Below the pieces are notes generated by a model. That model was not told the origin of the DNA and made no database searches. It saw only the letters and a list, made by a program, of their open reading frames with translations. 64,000 bases of DNA from Pseudomonadota bacterium (GTDB lineage Bacteria > Pseudomonadota > Alphaproteobacteria > Rhizobiales > Devosiaceae): contig JAEWBN010000018.1 of the NCBI GenBank assembly GCA_023391095.1, forward strand, positions 1-64,000. The letters run 5' to 3'. This document shows, in pieces, positions 39,788 through 48,966 of this stretch; position 1 is the first letter of the stretch, and every line of letters starts with the position of its first letter. Made by a program: the position numbers and the translations under genes.

Positions 39788-41998
39788 TCAATCCGGCTCA
39801 TATTTGAGAAACAGTGTCGACAGCGCAGGCAGATAGAGTTCCGCCTCCGCAGGCCAATGCCGCCCCTCAACGGCAAGGGCTGTCACTGCTCCCTGATTTC
39901 CGGTGTTGCCACCCGAATACCATCCCGCATCGGTATTGATGCGTTCGATCCACTTGCCCGCAACGGGCATGGGTACCTTGTAGTTGCTGCGCGGCACCGG
40001 CGTGAGATTGGTGATCACCAGAACCGGGTCGGCGCCCGGCGCCCGGCGCAGCCAGGCAAAGACGGAATTGGCGTGGTCATTGGCCACCACCCATTCGAAG
40101 CCTTCCGGCTCGCAGTCGCGCTCGTGGAGCGCCGGCAGACTGCGATAGGCCGCGTTGAGGTCGGCAACGAGACGCCGCATGCCCTCATGCGCCGGGGCAT
40201 CGAGGAGCCACCAGTCGAGCGCCCGGCTTTCCGACCACTCGTCACGCTGGGCAAATTCCTGGCCCATGAACAGGAGCTTCTTGCCCGGATAGCCCCACAT
40301 GAAGGCGAGATAGGCGCGCAGGTTGGCGAACTGCTGCCAGTCGTCGCCGGGCATCTTGTTGAGCAGCGACCCCTTGCCATGCACGACCTCGTCGTGGCTC
40401 AGCGGCAGCACGAAGTTCTCGCTATAGGCATAGACCATGCCGAAGGTCATGTCGTGGTGGTGGAAGCGCCGATGGATCGGCTCGCGGCTCATGAACCGCA
40501 GCGTGTCGTTCATGAAGCCCATGTTCCACTTGAAGCCGAAGCCAAGGCCGCCCGCATAGGTGGGCGCGCTGACGCCCGGCCAGGACGTGGATTCCTCGGC
40601 GATCATGAAGGCGCCGGGGAATTGGGCATAGACTTCAGCGTTGACGCGCTGGAGAAACGCCACCGCTTCCAGGTTCTGGTTGCCGCCATGCTTGTTCGGC
40701 ACCCACTCGCCCGGCTGGCGGGAGTAGTCGAGGTACAGCATGGACGCCACGGCGTCGACGCGCAGCCCATCAATATGGAACTTGTCAAACCAGAACAGCG
40801 CATTGTTGGTGAGGAAGGACGAAACTTCCTTGCGCCCGAAATTGTAGATCGCCGTGTTCCAGTCGGGATGAAATCCCTGCCGCGGGTCTTCATGCTCGTA
40901 AAGCGCGGTGCCGTCGAAATGGCTGAGGCCGAAATCGTCGGTAGGGAAATGGGCCGGGACCCAGTCGAGGATCACCCCCAGCCCGGCTTCGTGGGCGGCA
41001 TTGACGAGACGGGCAAAGCCGGCCGGATCGCCGAAGCGCGAGGTCGGTGCGAACAGCCCCGTGGGCTGGTAGCCCCAGCTCGGATCGAACGGGTGTTCGG
41101 AAATGGGCAGGAATTCGAGGTGCGTATAGCCCATGTCCGCCGCATAGGGCACGAGCTGTTCGGCCAGCTGGTCATAGGTCATGAAGCCGCCATCGGCGCG
41201 CCGGCGCCACGAGCCCAGATGGACCTCGTAGATGGACATCGGCATGCGGCGCCAGTCGCGGCTCGCCCGCTCTTCCATGTATTTCTCGTCGGTCCAGGTA
41301 AAGGGCGTCGGGTCGGGCACCACCGAAGCATTGCGCGGACGCACTTCGGCCTGGCGGGCGAAGGGGTCGGCCTTGAGCGGCAGCACCTGGCCATTGGCGC
41401 CCACAATCTCGTATTTGTAGATCGTGCCGGTACCCAGGACCGGGATAAACACTTCCCAGATGCCCTGGCGGTTGCGCATGGGGTGGCGCCGACCATCCCA
41501 ATCGTTCCAGGGTCCGACAACGGACACCCGCTGCGCATTGGGCGCCCAGACGGCAAAGTGCGTCCCGTGGATGCCCTCGAATTCCATCTCATGGGCGCCC
41601 AGCTTGTCGAAAAGGCGCAGATGGCTGCCCTCCCCGATATAGTAGTCGTCCAAGGGACCGAGCACCGGGCCGAACGAATAGGCGTCGAACAGGGTCCAAT
41701 TGCCGCCGGCATTGCGCGCCTCGTAGCGGATCGGCTGGCGGCGGTCGATCTGGACCTTCGCCTCGAAGAACCCGGCCGGGTGACGCGGGATCATGTGTCC
41801 CAGCGGCGTCCCGTCCAGAGTAAAGGCGTCGAGCAGCTCGGCATGGGGGACGAAGGCCCGCAATACCCAATCCTCTCCCACCTGATGTAGTCCCAGAAAC
41901 CCGAAGGCGTCAGGATGGCGTCCCGCCACCACTGCTTCGATGTCCCTGCCGTCGGCTTGCCAGGCTTGCTTGTTGTTCGTCACGCCTGTTTCCCCCAT
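39788..41998 (-). CDS. glgB: 1,4-alpha-glucan branching enzyme
   Basis: A 736-residue GH13 enzyme with an N-terminal CBM48 (residues 110-215) and the catalytic barrel. The nucleophile region is IDGLRVDAVASMLYLDYSR, the acid/base FMIAEESTSWPGVS, and other conserved pieces are VPAHFPTDDFGLSHFDGTAL, VLPLSHDEVVHGKGSLLNKM. It introduces alpha-1,6 branches. Start MGETGVTNN is accepted. glgC follows after 55 bp and glgP lies 78 bp upstream. Confidence 0.96.
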   Translation of the reverse strand: MGETGVTNNKQAWQADGRDIEAVVAGRHPDAFGFLGLHQVGEDWVLRAFVPHAELLDAFTLDGTPLGHMIPRHPAGFFEAKVQIDRRQPIRYEARNAGGNWTLFDAYSFGPVLGPLDDYYIGEGSHLRLFDKLGAHEMEFEGIHGTHFAVWAPNAQRVSVVGPWNDWDGRRHPMRNRQGIWEVFIPVLGTGTIYKYEIVGANGQVLPLKADPFARQAEVRPRNASVVPDPTPFTWTDEKYMEERASRDWRRMPMSIYEVHLGSWRRRADGGFMTYDQLAEQLVPYAADMGYTHLEFLPISEHPFDPSWGYQPTGLFAPTSRFGDPAGFARLVNAAHEAGLGVILDWVPAHFPTDDFGLSHFDGTALYEHEDPRQGFHPDWNTAIYNFGRKEVSSFLTNNALFWFDKFHIDGLRVDAVASMLYLDYSRQPGEWVPNKHGGNQNLEAVAFLQRVNAEVYAQFPGAFMIAEESTSWPGVSAPTYAGGLGFGFKWNMGFMNDTLRFMSREPIHRRFHHHDMTFGMVYAYSENFVLPLSHDEVVHGKGSLLNKMPGDDWQQFANLRAYLAFMWGYPGKKLLFMGQEFAQRDEWSESRALDWWLLDAPAHEGMRRLVADLNAAYRSLPALHERDCEPEGFEWVVANDHANSVFAWLRRAPGADPVLVITNLTPVPRSNYKVPMPVAGKWIERINTDAGWYSGGNTGNQGAVTALAVEGRHWPAEAELYLPALSTLFLKYEPD

Positions 41999-42076
41999 GC
42001 CGTAGCCAAATCTGGCCCGCCTCGTCGCTGTCGCTCACTGGACATCGCACAACCGCTGATGCCCCAAATGGTTCTG

Positions 42077-44548
42077 CTATTGCGTCGATACCCCCCAAAT
42101 ATCTGTCGCATATTGCCGAATGGTTCGGTCCGACGAGAAAAATCCGACATTGGCGGTGTTCCGGATGGCCACGGCATTCCAGTGCGCGCGGTCTTTCCAG
42201 AGGTCATCGACCTTGCCCTGCGCGGCGGCATAGGCATCGAAATCGCGGGCCACCATGAACCAGTCATGGTCATAAAGGCCGCCGATAAGGTCGCGATACC
42301 GGTTCGGGTCATCGGGCGAGAACACGCCCGAGGCGATGGACTCGAGCGCTTCGCGCAGGCGCGGCGACGCATCGATGGCCGAGCGCGGCACCTCCCCGCG
42401 GGAGCGTTTTTCCTCGACCTCTTCGGCGGCCAGTCCGAAAATGACGATATTGTCCGAGCCCACTTCCTTGTGCATTTCGACATTGGCGCCATCCATCGTG
42501 CCGATGGTCACCGCGCCATTGGCCATGAACTTCATGTTGCCGGTGCCCGAGGCTTCCATGCCTGCCGTGGATATCTGCTCCGAAAGGTCGGCCGCAGGCA
42601 CGATGATTTCGGCCAGGCTCACATTGTAGTTGGGAATGAACACGACCTTGAGCAGCCCGCGCACGGCCGGATCATTGTTGATGACCCGCGCCACGTCGTT
42701 GATCAGCTTGATGATCAGTTTGGCGTTCCAGTAGCTCGGGGCCGCCTTGCCAGCGAAGATCTTGACCCGCGGGACCCAGTCCTTTTCGGGATGCGCGCGG
42801 ATTTCGGCATAGAGCGCGACCGCGTGGATGATGTTGAGAAGCTGGCGCTTGTATTCGTGGATGCGCTTGATCTGGACGTCGAACATGGCGTCCGGCGACA
42901 CCTTGATGTTGAGCCGGTCCTTGATCAGTGCTGCCAGCGCCTTCTTGTTGGCGAGCTTGACCGCGGCGAACTGCTTCTGGAAGCCCGGATCCTCGGCATG
43001 GGACCGCAGCAGGTGCAACTGGTCGATATCGTCGAGGAAATCCGGACCGATCCGTTCGGTGATGAGCCGGGTGAGGCCGGGATTGCACTGCATCAGCCAG
43101 CGGCGCGGCGTGATGCCATTGGTCTTGTTGTTGATCCGCTCGGGATAGAGCTTGTGGAGGTCGGCAAACACAGTCTGCTTCATCAGCTCGGTATGGAGCG
43201 CGGACACACCATTGATCGAATGGGAGCCCACAAAGGCCAGTTGCCCCATGCGCACTCGGCGGCCGCCATTTTCATCGATCAGCGACACGGCCGCGACTTG
43301 CTGGTCGGTGAACTTGGCGCGGTTGCGCGCCTCGGTCAGGATATCGGCATTGATCTGGTAGATGATCTGCATGTGCCGCGGCAGCAGGCGCTCCAGCAGC
43401 GCCACCGGCCAGCTTTCCAGCGCTTCGGGCAGCAGTGTGTGGTTGGTATAGCCGAACGTGCCCTTGGTGAGCTTCCAGGCCTGCGCCCATTTGACCCCGT
43501 TGTCATCGACGAGGATGCGCATGAGTTCGGCGACCGAAATGGCCGGATGGGTATCGTTGAGCTGGATGGCGACCTTGTCCGGCAGTGAACCGAGATCGCC
43601 ATATTGCTGGAGATGACGCCGGACAATGTCCTGCAGCGATGCCGAGGAAAAGAAGAACTCCTGGCGCAGGCGCAGCTCCTGCCCCGCTGCTGTCGAGTCC
43701 GCCGGATAAAGCACGCGGGTAATGGCTTCGGCCTTGGAGCTTTCCTGCAGCGCGCCGATATGGTCGCCGGAATTGAACTTGTCGAGCAGGATCGGGTCGA
43801 TCGGCTGCGCACTCCAGAGACGGAGCGTGTTGACGCGCTTGCCGCGCCAGCCAACGATGGGCGTGTCATAAGCCACGGCGAGCAGATGCTCGTTGGGGTG
43901 CCATTCCTGGCGAACTTCGCCATCGGGATCGGTGACCGGCTCGACATGGCCGCCGAACCCAACCTCATAGGCGCTTTCGCGGCGCTCGAACTCCCAGGGA
44001 TTGCCATGCGCCAGCCAGTCTTCGGGCAGTTCGACCTGCCAGCCCTCGCTCATTTCCTGGCGGAACAGCCCATGCACATAACGGATGCCGTAGCCATAGG
44101 CCGGGATATTCACCGAGGACATGGATTCAAGGAAACACGCAGCCAGCCGGCCGAGACCACCATTGCCCAGGGCAGCGTCGGGCTCGAGGTTGATCAGGTC
44201 GCCCAGATCGACATTGAGGTTCTTGAGCGCCTCGCGCACGGGATCCATCAGGCCGACATTGCTGATGGCGTCGCGCATCAGCCGCCCGATCAGGAATTCG
44301 AGGCTGAGGTAATAAACCCGCTTGTTGGAAGTCCGCCACGTTTCGCGGGACGACTCCATCCAGCGATCCATGACCCGGTCGCGCACTGCCAGGATCGTCG
44401 CCCGCAACCAGTCATGCGGACGCGCTACGATGGGATCCTTGCCGACCGAATAGATCAGCCGCTCGAGAATTTCGGCCTGCAGGGCCTCAACAGTTGGAGC
44501 GCTGCGTTCGAGCGTGGGAGCATCGTGGACGATTGGTTTTTGCGGCAT
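42077..44548 (-). CDS. glgP: Glycogen phosphorylase
   Basis: An 823-residue GT35 enzyme of full length. The pyridoxal-phosphate lysine lies in EASGTGNMKFMANGAVTIGT, and other conserved stretches are GNGGLGRLAACFLESM, AIQLNDTHPAISVAELMRI and NGITPRRWLMQCNPGL. It releases glucose-1-phosphate from glycogen ends. It starts the operon glgP-B-C-A-pgm-glgX. No good ribosome site precedes ATG 44548, whereas a short out-of-frame ORF overlapping this start has one (see findings). Confidence 0.97.
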   Translation of the reverse strand: MPQKPIVHDAPTLERSAPTVEALQAEILERLIYSVGKDPIVARPHDWLRATILAVRDRVMDRWMESSRETWRTSNKRVYYLSLEFLIGRLMRDAISNVGLMDPVREALKNLNVDLGDLINLEPDAALGNGGLGRLAACFLESMSSVNIPAYGYGIRYVHGLFRQEMSEGWQVELPEDWLAHGNPWEFERRESAYEVGFGGHVEPVTDPDGEVRQEWHPNEHLLAVAYDTPIVGWRGKRVNTLRLWSAQPIDPILLDKFNSGDHIGALQESSKAEAITRVLYPADSTAAGQELRLRQEFFFSSASLQDIVRRHLQQYGDLGSLPDKVAIQLNDTHPAISVAELMRILVDDNGVKWAQAWKLTKGTFGYTNHTLLPEALESWPVALLERLLPRHMQIIYQINADILTEARNRAKFTDQQVAAVSLIDENGGRRVRMGQLAFVGSHSINGVSALHTELMKQTVFADLHKLYPERINNKTNGITPRRWLMQCNPGLTRLITERIGPDFLDDIDQLHLLRSHAEDPGFQKQFAAVKLANKKALAALIKDRLNIKVSPDAMFDVQIKRIHEYKRQLLNIIHAVALYAEIRAHPEKDWVPRVKIFAGKAAPSYWNAKLIIKLINDVARVINNDPAVRGLLKVVFIPNYNVSLAEIIVPAADLSEQISTAGMEASGTGNMKFMANGAVTIGTMDGANVEMHKEVGSDNIVIFGLAAEEVEEKRSRGEVPRSAIDASPRLREALESIASGVFSPDDPNRYRDLIGGLYDHDWFMVARDFDAYAAAQGKVDDLWKDRAHWNAVAIRNTANVGFFSSDRTIRQYATDIWGVSTQ

Positions 44549-44664
44549 GTCGCAATCCAGAGTTCATGACGATATTCCCCTCAGAATAAAGGTAGTCTTG
44601 CACTTTATTTGTGCACGGGAAAGCCCCCTCGGCGCGCAGCTGATCGGCGCGGCGTTCAGGCCCC

Positions 44665-46494
44665 TCAGGGCTCGTCCTCGTCTGCATTTGCCAATGGGCT
44701 CACGCGAATGCCGCCCTCGCGCGCCTGGTCCTCCGCATTGGCGAGGAGCAGCCCGCGGCCCGCCTGCGCACCGCCCAGCAACTGCGCCTCGAAGCGTGCG
44801 CGGTCTCGCGTGCGGATGCCGGCCACCGCCTCTTCGATTTCGATCTCGTCGGCCCCCAGGATGCGGATGGCCTGCGAGCCGAAGGCAATGGCCGACTCGA
44901 AGGTTTCGCGCAGTTCGAATTCCACCCCTATTTCCCGCAGCTCGATGGAATGCCCGCGGTCGAAGGACCGCGCCATGACCTTGGCGAGGGGGAATTCGTC
45001 GCGCATGAACTCGGCAATCCGGCTGGCCGCCGCCTTGTCGTTGACGCAGATCAGCACCAGCTCGGCGCGGTCCGCACCCGCTGCATGAAGGATGTCGAGC
45101 CTCGTGCCGTCGCCATAATAGACCTTGAAGCCGAAGGTCGCGGCGGCCTGGATCATCTCGACATCATTGTCGATGATCGACACCGAATGGCCCTGCCCCA
45201 GCAGCGCCTGGCTGGCGATCTGTCCGAAGCGGCCGAAGCCGATGATCAGGACGCGCGCATTGAGGCCGCTCGCGACATCGACGCCATCCAGCGACTGCAC
45301 CCGGCGCGGCATCAGCCGGCGCATCGGAATGATGGCAAAGGGCGTGAGCACCATCGAGATGATCACCGTCGCGGTGAAAATGGCATTGGTGGGCGCGTCG
45401 ATGAGGCCGGTTGAAGCAGCCGTGGTGTAGAGCACAAAGGCAAATTCGCCGCCCTGCCCCATCAGCACCGCCCGTTCCAGCGCCTCACCGTGATCGGACC
45501 GAAGGAGGCGCGCTATCACATAGATCGCCGCTGCCTTGACCAGCATATAGGCCGCAACGCTGATCGCGATGATCTGCCAATTGTCCGCCACGACGGCCAG
45601 GTCCAGCGACATGCCCACGGCCAGAAAGAAGAGGCCCAGGAGGAGCCCCCGGAACGGTTCGACGTCGGCTTCCAGCTGATGCTTGAAGGTCGAGGTGGAA
45701 AGCAGCACGCCCGCAAGGAACGCGCCCATGGCCATGGAGAGGCCACTGACCTGGAACAGAAGCGCGGCGCCCAGCACCACCAGTAACGCACCGGCCGTCA
45801 GCACTTCGCGCACCTTGGAGCGGGCCAGGATGCCGAAGAACGGGTTCATGATGCGGCGGCCGAGGAATATCAAAAGGGCAATGGCGCCCACCGCAAAGCC
45901 AAAACCGATGGCACGCGACAGCAGGCTTTCATCTGCCGCCGATGGCGAAATGAACGCCACTATGGCCAGAAGCGGCACAATGGCGAGATCCTCGAGCAGG
46001 AGAATCGATACCATCTTCTGGCCGTGCTCGGTCGCCAGTTCCCCGCGCTCCCCCAGGATTTGCATGACAATGGCCGTCGAGGTGAGCACAAAGCCCATGC
46101 CGAAGACAAAGGCCACCGCGGGCGCGAAGCCAAGCAAGATACCAATCCCGGTCAGCAAGGCGCCGCAGGTGGCCACCTGGATGACGCCGAGCCCGAAAAT
46201 CTGCTTGCGCAGGGCCCAGAGCTTGCTCGGCTCCATCTCGAGCCCGATGATGAAGAGAAAGAGCACCACCCCCAGTTCCGCCGCGGCGAGCACAGAAGCA
46301 GGGTCCTGGATGAGGCCGATGCCCGAGGGGCCCAAAAGCAGACCCGCCGCCAGATAGCCGAGGACCGATCCCAGCCCGATGCGCTTGAATAACGGCACGG
46401 CAATCGCCCCTGCCGCCAGCAGGGCGACAATGGGCACGAGATCAACCCCGTGGTGAGCGGCCTCCGCCGCGTGTGCAACTACTTCGCCTGCCAT
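44665..46494 (-). CDS. CPA2 (Kef-type) cation:proton antiporter with RCK domain
   Basis: A 609-residue protein. Residues 15-380 contain about twelve membrane helices of the Na+/H+ exchanger fold (GYLAAGLLLGPSGIG, MGFVLTSTAIVMQIL, MGQGGEFAFVLYT). A Rossmann RCK/TrkA-N domain at about 400-520 has GFGRFGQIASQALLGQ and the MIQAAATFGFKVYYGD segment, binding NAD(H) or a glutathione adduct in Kef systems. It probably exports K+ in exchange for H+. ATG 46494 (with GGAGCG about 7 bases upstream) was chosen over longer frames. No KefF/KefG-type ancillary gene is nearby. Confidence 0.88.
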   Translation of the reverse strand: MAGEVVAHAAEAAHHGVDLVPIVALLAAGAIAVPLFKRIGLGSVLGYLAAGLLLGPSGIGLIQDPASVLAAAELGVVLFLFIIGLEMEPSKLWALRKQIFGLGVIQVATCGALLTGIGILLGFAPAVAFVFGMGFVLTSTAIVMQILGERGELATEHGQKMVSILLLEDLAIVPLLAIVAFISPSAADESLLSRAIGFGFAVGAIALLIFLGRRIMNPFFGILARSKVREVLTAGALLVVLGAALLFQVSGLSMAMGAFLAGVLLSTSTFKHQLEADVEPFRGLLLGLFFLAVGMSLDLAVVADNWQIIAISVAAYMLVKAAAIYVIARLLRSDHGEALERAVLMGQGGEFAFVLYTTAASTGLIDAPTNAIFTATVIISMVLTPFAIIPMRRLMPRRVQSLDGVDVASGLNARVLIIGFGRFGQIASQALLGQGHSVSIIDNDVEMIQAAATFGFKVYYGDGTRLDILHAAGADRAELVLICVNDKAAASRIAEFMRDEFPLAKVMARSFDRGHSIELREIGVEFELRETFESAIAFGSQAIRILGADEIEIEEAVAGIRTRDRARFEAQLLGGAQAGRGLLLANAEDQAREGGIRVSPLANADEDEP

Positions 46495-46587
46495 GGGCCG
46501 CTCCGGCATGAATGGGGTACCGAAAGTGGAGCGGCCCCCATCCGCCGTCAAGAAGCGGCGACACGGTAATTTTGCAATAGGGGTGCT

Positions 46588-47850
46588 CTAGGGCGATGTC
46601 GGCTCGACGCCTGTGGGAGCGGTGCCCCGCGGCGGCTCCATACGGTCCTGCTTGCGCACCTGCTCAGGCGAACCCTCTTCCTCCCGCTGCTCGCGGATGG
46701 CCTGCGCTGCGTTCGCCAGCAGTTCCTCGCGCGCCGTCATGGCGACCGTCCGCCGGACCGGACGGCGCGGCTGCACCGGCTTGCTGGGCAGGGCGTGAAT
46801 GATGATCGACTGGGCAATCAGCAGCGACGGTACGGCAACAAGCGCGCCCACCGGACCCCAGGCCCAGATCCAGAAGGTGATCGAGAGGAAAATGATGAAG
46901 GGGTTGAGGGTAAGCGTGCGGCCGATGAAATGCGGGGTCAGGAACTGCCCTTCGACGAAGTTGATCGCCCCAAAGCAGATCACCGGCAACAGGATGGCCG
47001 ACAATTCGGTTTGCGTGCCCAGACCCACCGCCAGCAACACGGTGATCATGATGGCCTGGCCGACATAGGGCACATAGTTGAGCACCGCGGCCATGGCGCC
47101 CCAAAGCAGCGGCGACGGCATGCCGAGCGCCCACATGGCCAGGCCAACCGCCGTACCGGTTGCGAAATTGATGACCGTAACGCTGAGCAGAAACTGGCTG
47201 ACCTTGGCTTCCACATCGCGGAAGATATGCGCGGTGCGCCAGCGCATGCGCCGGGTCACGCACATGGACAGCACGGAAATGCGGATGTGGTCGCGCGTTG
47301 CGACAAAGAAGTAGAGGCTGGCCAGGAAGATTGCGACCTGGGCGAGGATGGCCGGAGCCATCATCGCCATGCCGGTCACGGCGCTGCCGTCTTCGACCGT
47401 CACCGTCATGGCCTCGTTGCTGCCAAGCACCGAGCCGAGTTGTTCCTGGAACGCGCTGAGCGATTCCAGCGGCTCCTTGAGATTGGCGATCTGCTGCTGC
47501 AGCTTGGCCCAGATCAGCGGCACCCGCGCGATCCATTCGCTCAGCGGCATGGCGAACAGGAACCCAAAGCCCGCGATCAACCCGAGCAGCAAAAGAACCA
47601 CAATTGCCGCCGAAAGCGCGGGCGGCACGCCCCATCCCTCCAGCCGGTCCGCCACCGGGCCGAACATGAGCCCGATGACGACGGCAAGGAAAACCGGGGC
47701 CAGGAAGACCTGTCCCATCTGCAGCACGGAAAGCAGCACGACAAAGCCGATCCCCACGACCGCAAGACGCGCAGCATTGTTGAGCACCCGCTCGAACTGG
47801 CTCTGGTCCATGTCGGATGCAGCGACTGCCTTGGGGCGGGGTTGGAGCAT
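46588..47850 (-). CDS. AI-2E family transporter (second copy)
   Basis: A 420-residue membrane protein with eight or so hydrophobic helices and the family segments VQMGQVFLAPVFLAVVIGL-like N-terminus, LNYVPYVGQAIMITVLLAVG and FWIWAWGPVGALVAVPSLL. The C-terminal 60 residues are soluble and charged. It is a normal-length member, in contrast to the fused form at 6503-8671. Substrate unknown; the family includes autoinducer-2 exporters and Na+/H+ antiporters. It lies 93 bp upstream of the Kef-type gene in the same direction and could be cotranscribed. Confidence 0.9.
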   Translation of the reverse strand: MLQPRPKAVAASDMDQSQFERVLNNAARLAVVGIGFVVLLSVLQMGQVFLAPVFLAVVIGLMFGPVADRLEGWGVPPALSAAIVVLLLLGLIAGFGFLFAMPLSEWIARVPLIWAKLQQQIANLKEPLESLSAFQEQLGSVLGSNEAMTVTVEDGSAVTGMAMMAPAILAQVAIFLASLYFFVATRDHIRISVLSMCVTRRMRWRTAHIFRDVEAKVSQFLLSVTVINFATGTAVGLAMWALGMPSPLLWGAMAAVLNYVPYVGQAIMITVLLAVGLGTQTELSAILLPVICFGAINFVEGQFLTPHFIGRTLTLNPFIIFLSITFWIWAWGPVGALVAVPSLLIAQSIIIHALPSKPVQPRRPVRRTVAMTAREELLANAAQAIREQREEEGSPEQVRKQDRMEPPRGTAPTGVEPTSP

Positions 47851-47990
47851 AAGGGCCTCTGGGAAAGAACTCTGCCTGAAAACAATCTGGTAACGGCTTT
47901 TGTTCCTGCGGCATGAGGGTCATCGACCGCCCCCCGCCGCTTGGATAAGCTGGCTGCGAATCCCGCCACTGCTGCCCCGGAAGACCAGCC

Positions 47991-48932
47991 ATGCCCCGCA
48001 AGATCATCATCGACACAGACCCCGGCCAGGACGATGCCGTCGCCATACTGCTGGCGCTGGCCTCGCCCGAGGAACTGGACGTGCTGGGCGTCGTCGCAGT
48101 GGCCGGCAATGTCGGGCTGCATCACAATGCCAACAATGCCCGCAAGATCGTCGAACTGGCCGGGCGGACCGATGTTCCGGTCTATGCCGGCTGCGCCCGC
48201 CCCATGCGCCGCACGCTCGTCACCGCGGAACACGTGCACGGCGACACGGGCCTCAATGGCCCCGATCTGCCCGAGCCCACCGTTCCGCTCCAGCCCCAGC
48301 ACGGCGTCGACTACATCATCGACACCCTGATGAACGCCGAGCCCAAGACCATTACCCTGTGCACCCTGGGGCCGCTGACCAATATCGCCATGGCGCTGAT
48401 CAAGCAGCCCGCGATTGCCGAGCGTATCCAGGAAATCGTCATGATGGGCGGCGCCTATTTCGAGGTCGGCAACATCACCCCGGCGGCGGAATTCAACATC
48501 TATGTCGATCCTGAAGCGGCCGACGTGGTCATGCGCTGCGGCGCCCCCATCACCATCCTGCCGCTCGACGTCACCCACATGATCCAGTCGACGAAGCCGC
48601 GGCTCGACGCCATCAAGGCGCTGGGCAACAAGACCGGCGACGCCGTCCATGCCATGCTGACCTTCTCGGAAACCTTCGACCTGCAGAAATATGGCTGGGA
48701 AGGCGCGCCGCTGCATGACCCCACCGTCATTGCCTACCTCCTGCAGCCCGACCTGTTTGAAGGCCGCCACTGCAATGTCACCATCGAAACGGGCAGCGAA
48801 CTGACCATGGGCATGACCGTGGTGGATTACTGGCACGTGACCGGCCGGGCTTACAACGCCACCTATTTGCGCTCCGGCAATGCCGAAGGCTTCTATGCGC
48901 TCCTGACCGAGCGCCTGGCGCGCCTTCCCTGA
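47991..48932 (+). CDS. Inosine-uridine preferring nucleoside hydrolase
   Basis: A 313-residue enzyme of the IUNH family with the Ca2+-binding cluster DTDPGQDDA (residues 8-16) at the N-terminus, NVGLHHNANNARKI and AAEFNIYVDPEAADVVM, and a late LHDPTVIAYLL acidic site. It cleaves the N-glycosidic bond of nucleosides to base and ribose. The 140-bp gap separates it from the divergent AI-2E gene, and it stands alone. The start has GGAAGA about 8 bases upstream. Confidence 0.93.
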   Translation: MPRKIIIDTDPGQDDAVAILLALASPEELDVLGVVAVAGNVGLHHNANNARKIVELAGRTDVPVYAGCARPMRRTLVTAEHVHGDTGLNGPDLPEPTVPLQPQHGVDYIIDTLMNAEPKTITLCTLGPLTNIAMALIKQPAIAERIQEIVMMGGAYFEVGNITPAAEFNIYVDPEAADVVMRCGAPITILPLDVTHMIQSTKPRLDAIKALGNKTGDAVHAMLTFSETFDLQKYGWEGAPLHDPTVIAYLLQPDLFEGRHCNVTIETGSELTMGMTVVDYWHVTGRAYNATYLRSGNAEGFYALLTERLARLP

Positions 48933-48940
48933 ATGGCACC

Positions 48941-48966
48941 CTCACCTCGCCCTAGGGCGGGGTGAG
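48941..48966. terminator. Palindrome over the ABC-F stop codon
   Basis: CTCACCTCGCCC and GGGCGGGGTGAG form a 12-bp inverted repeat with one mismatch around TA. It includes the ABC-F stop codon (48952-48954) and lies 8 bp after the nucleoside hydrolase stop. It is placed to act as a shared terminator for two convergent genes, but no U tract follows. Confidence 0.4.
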
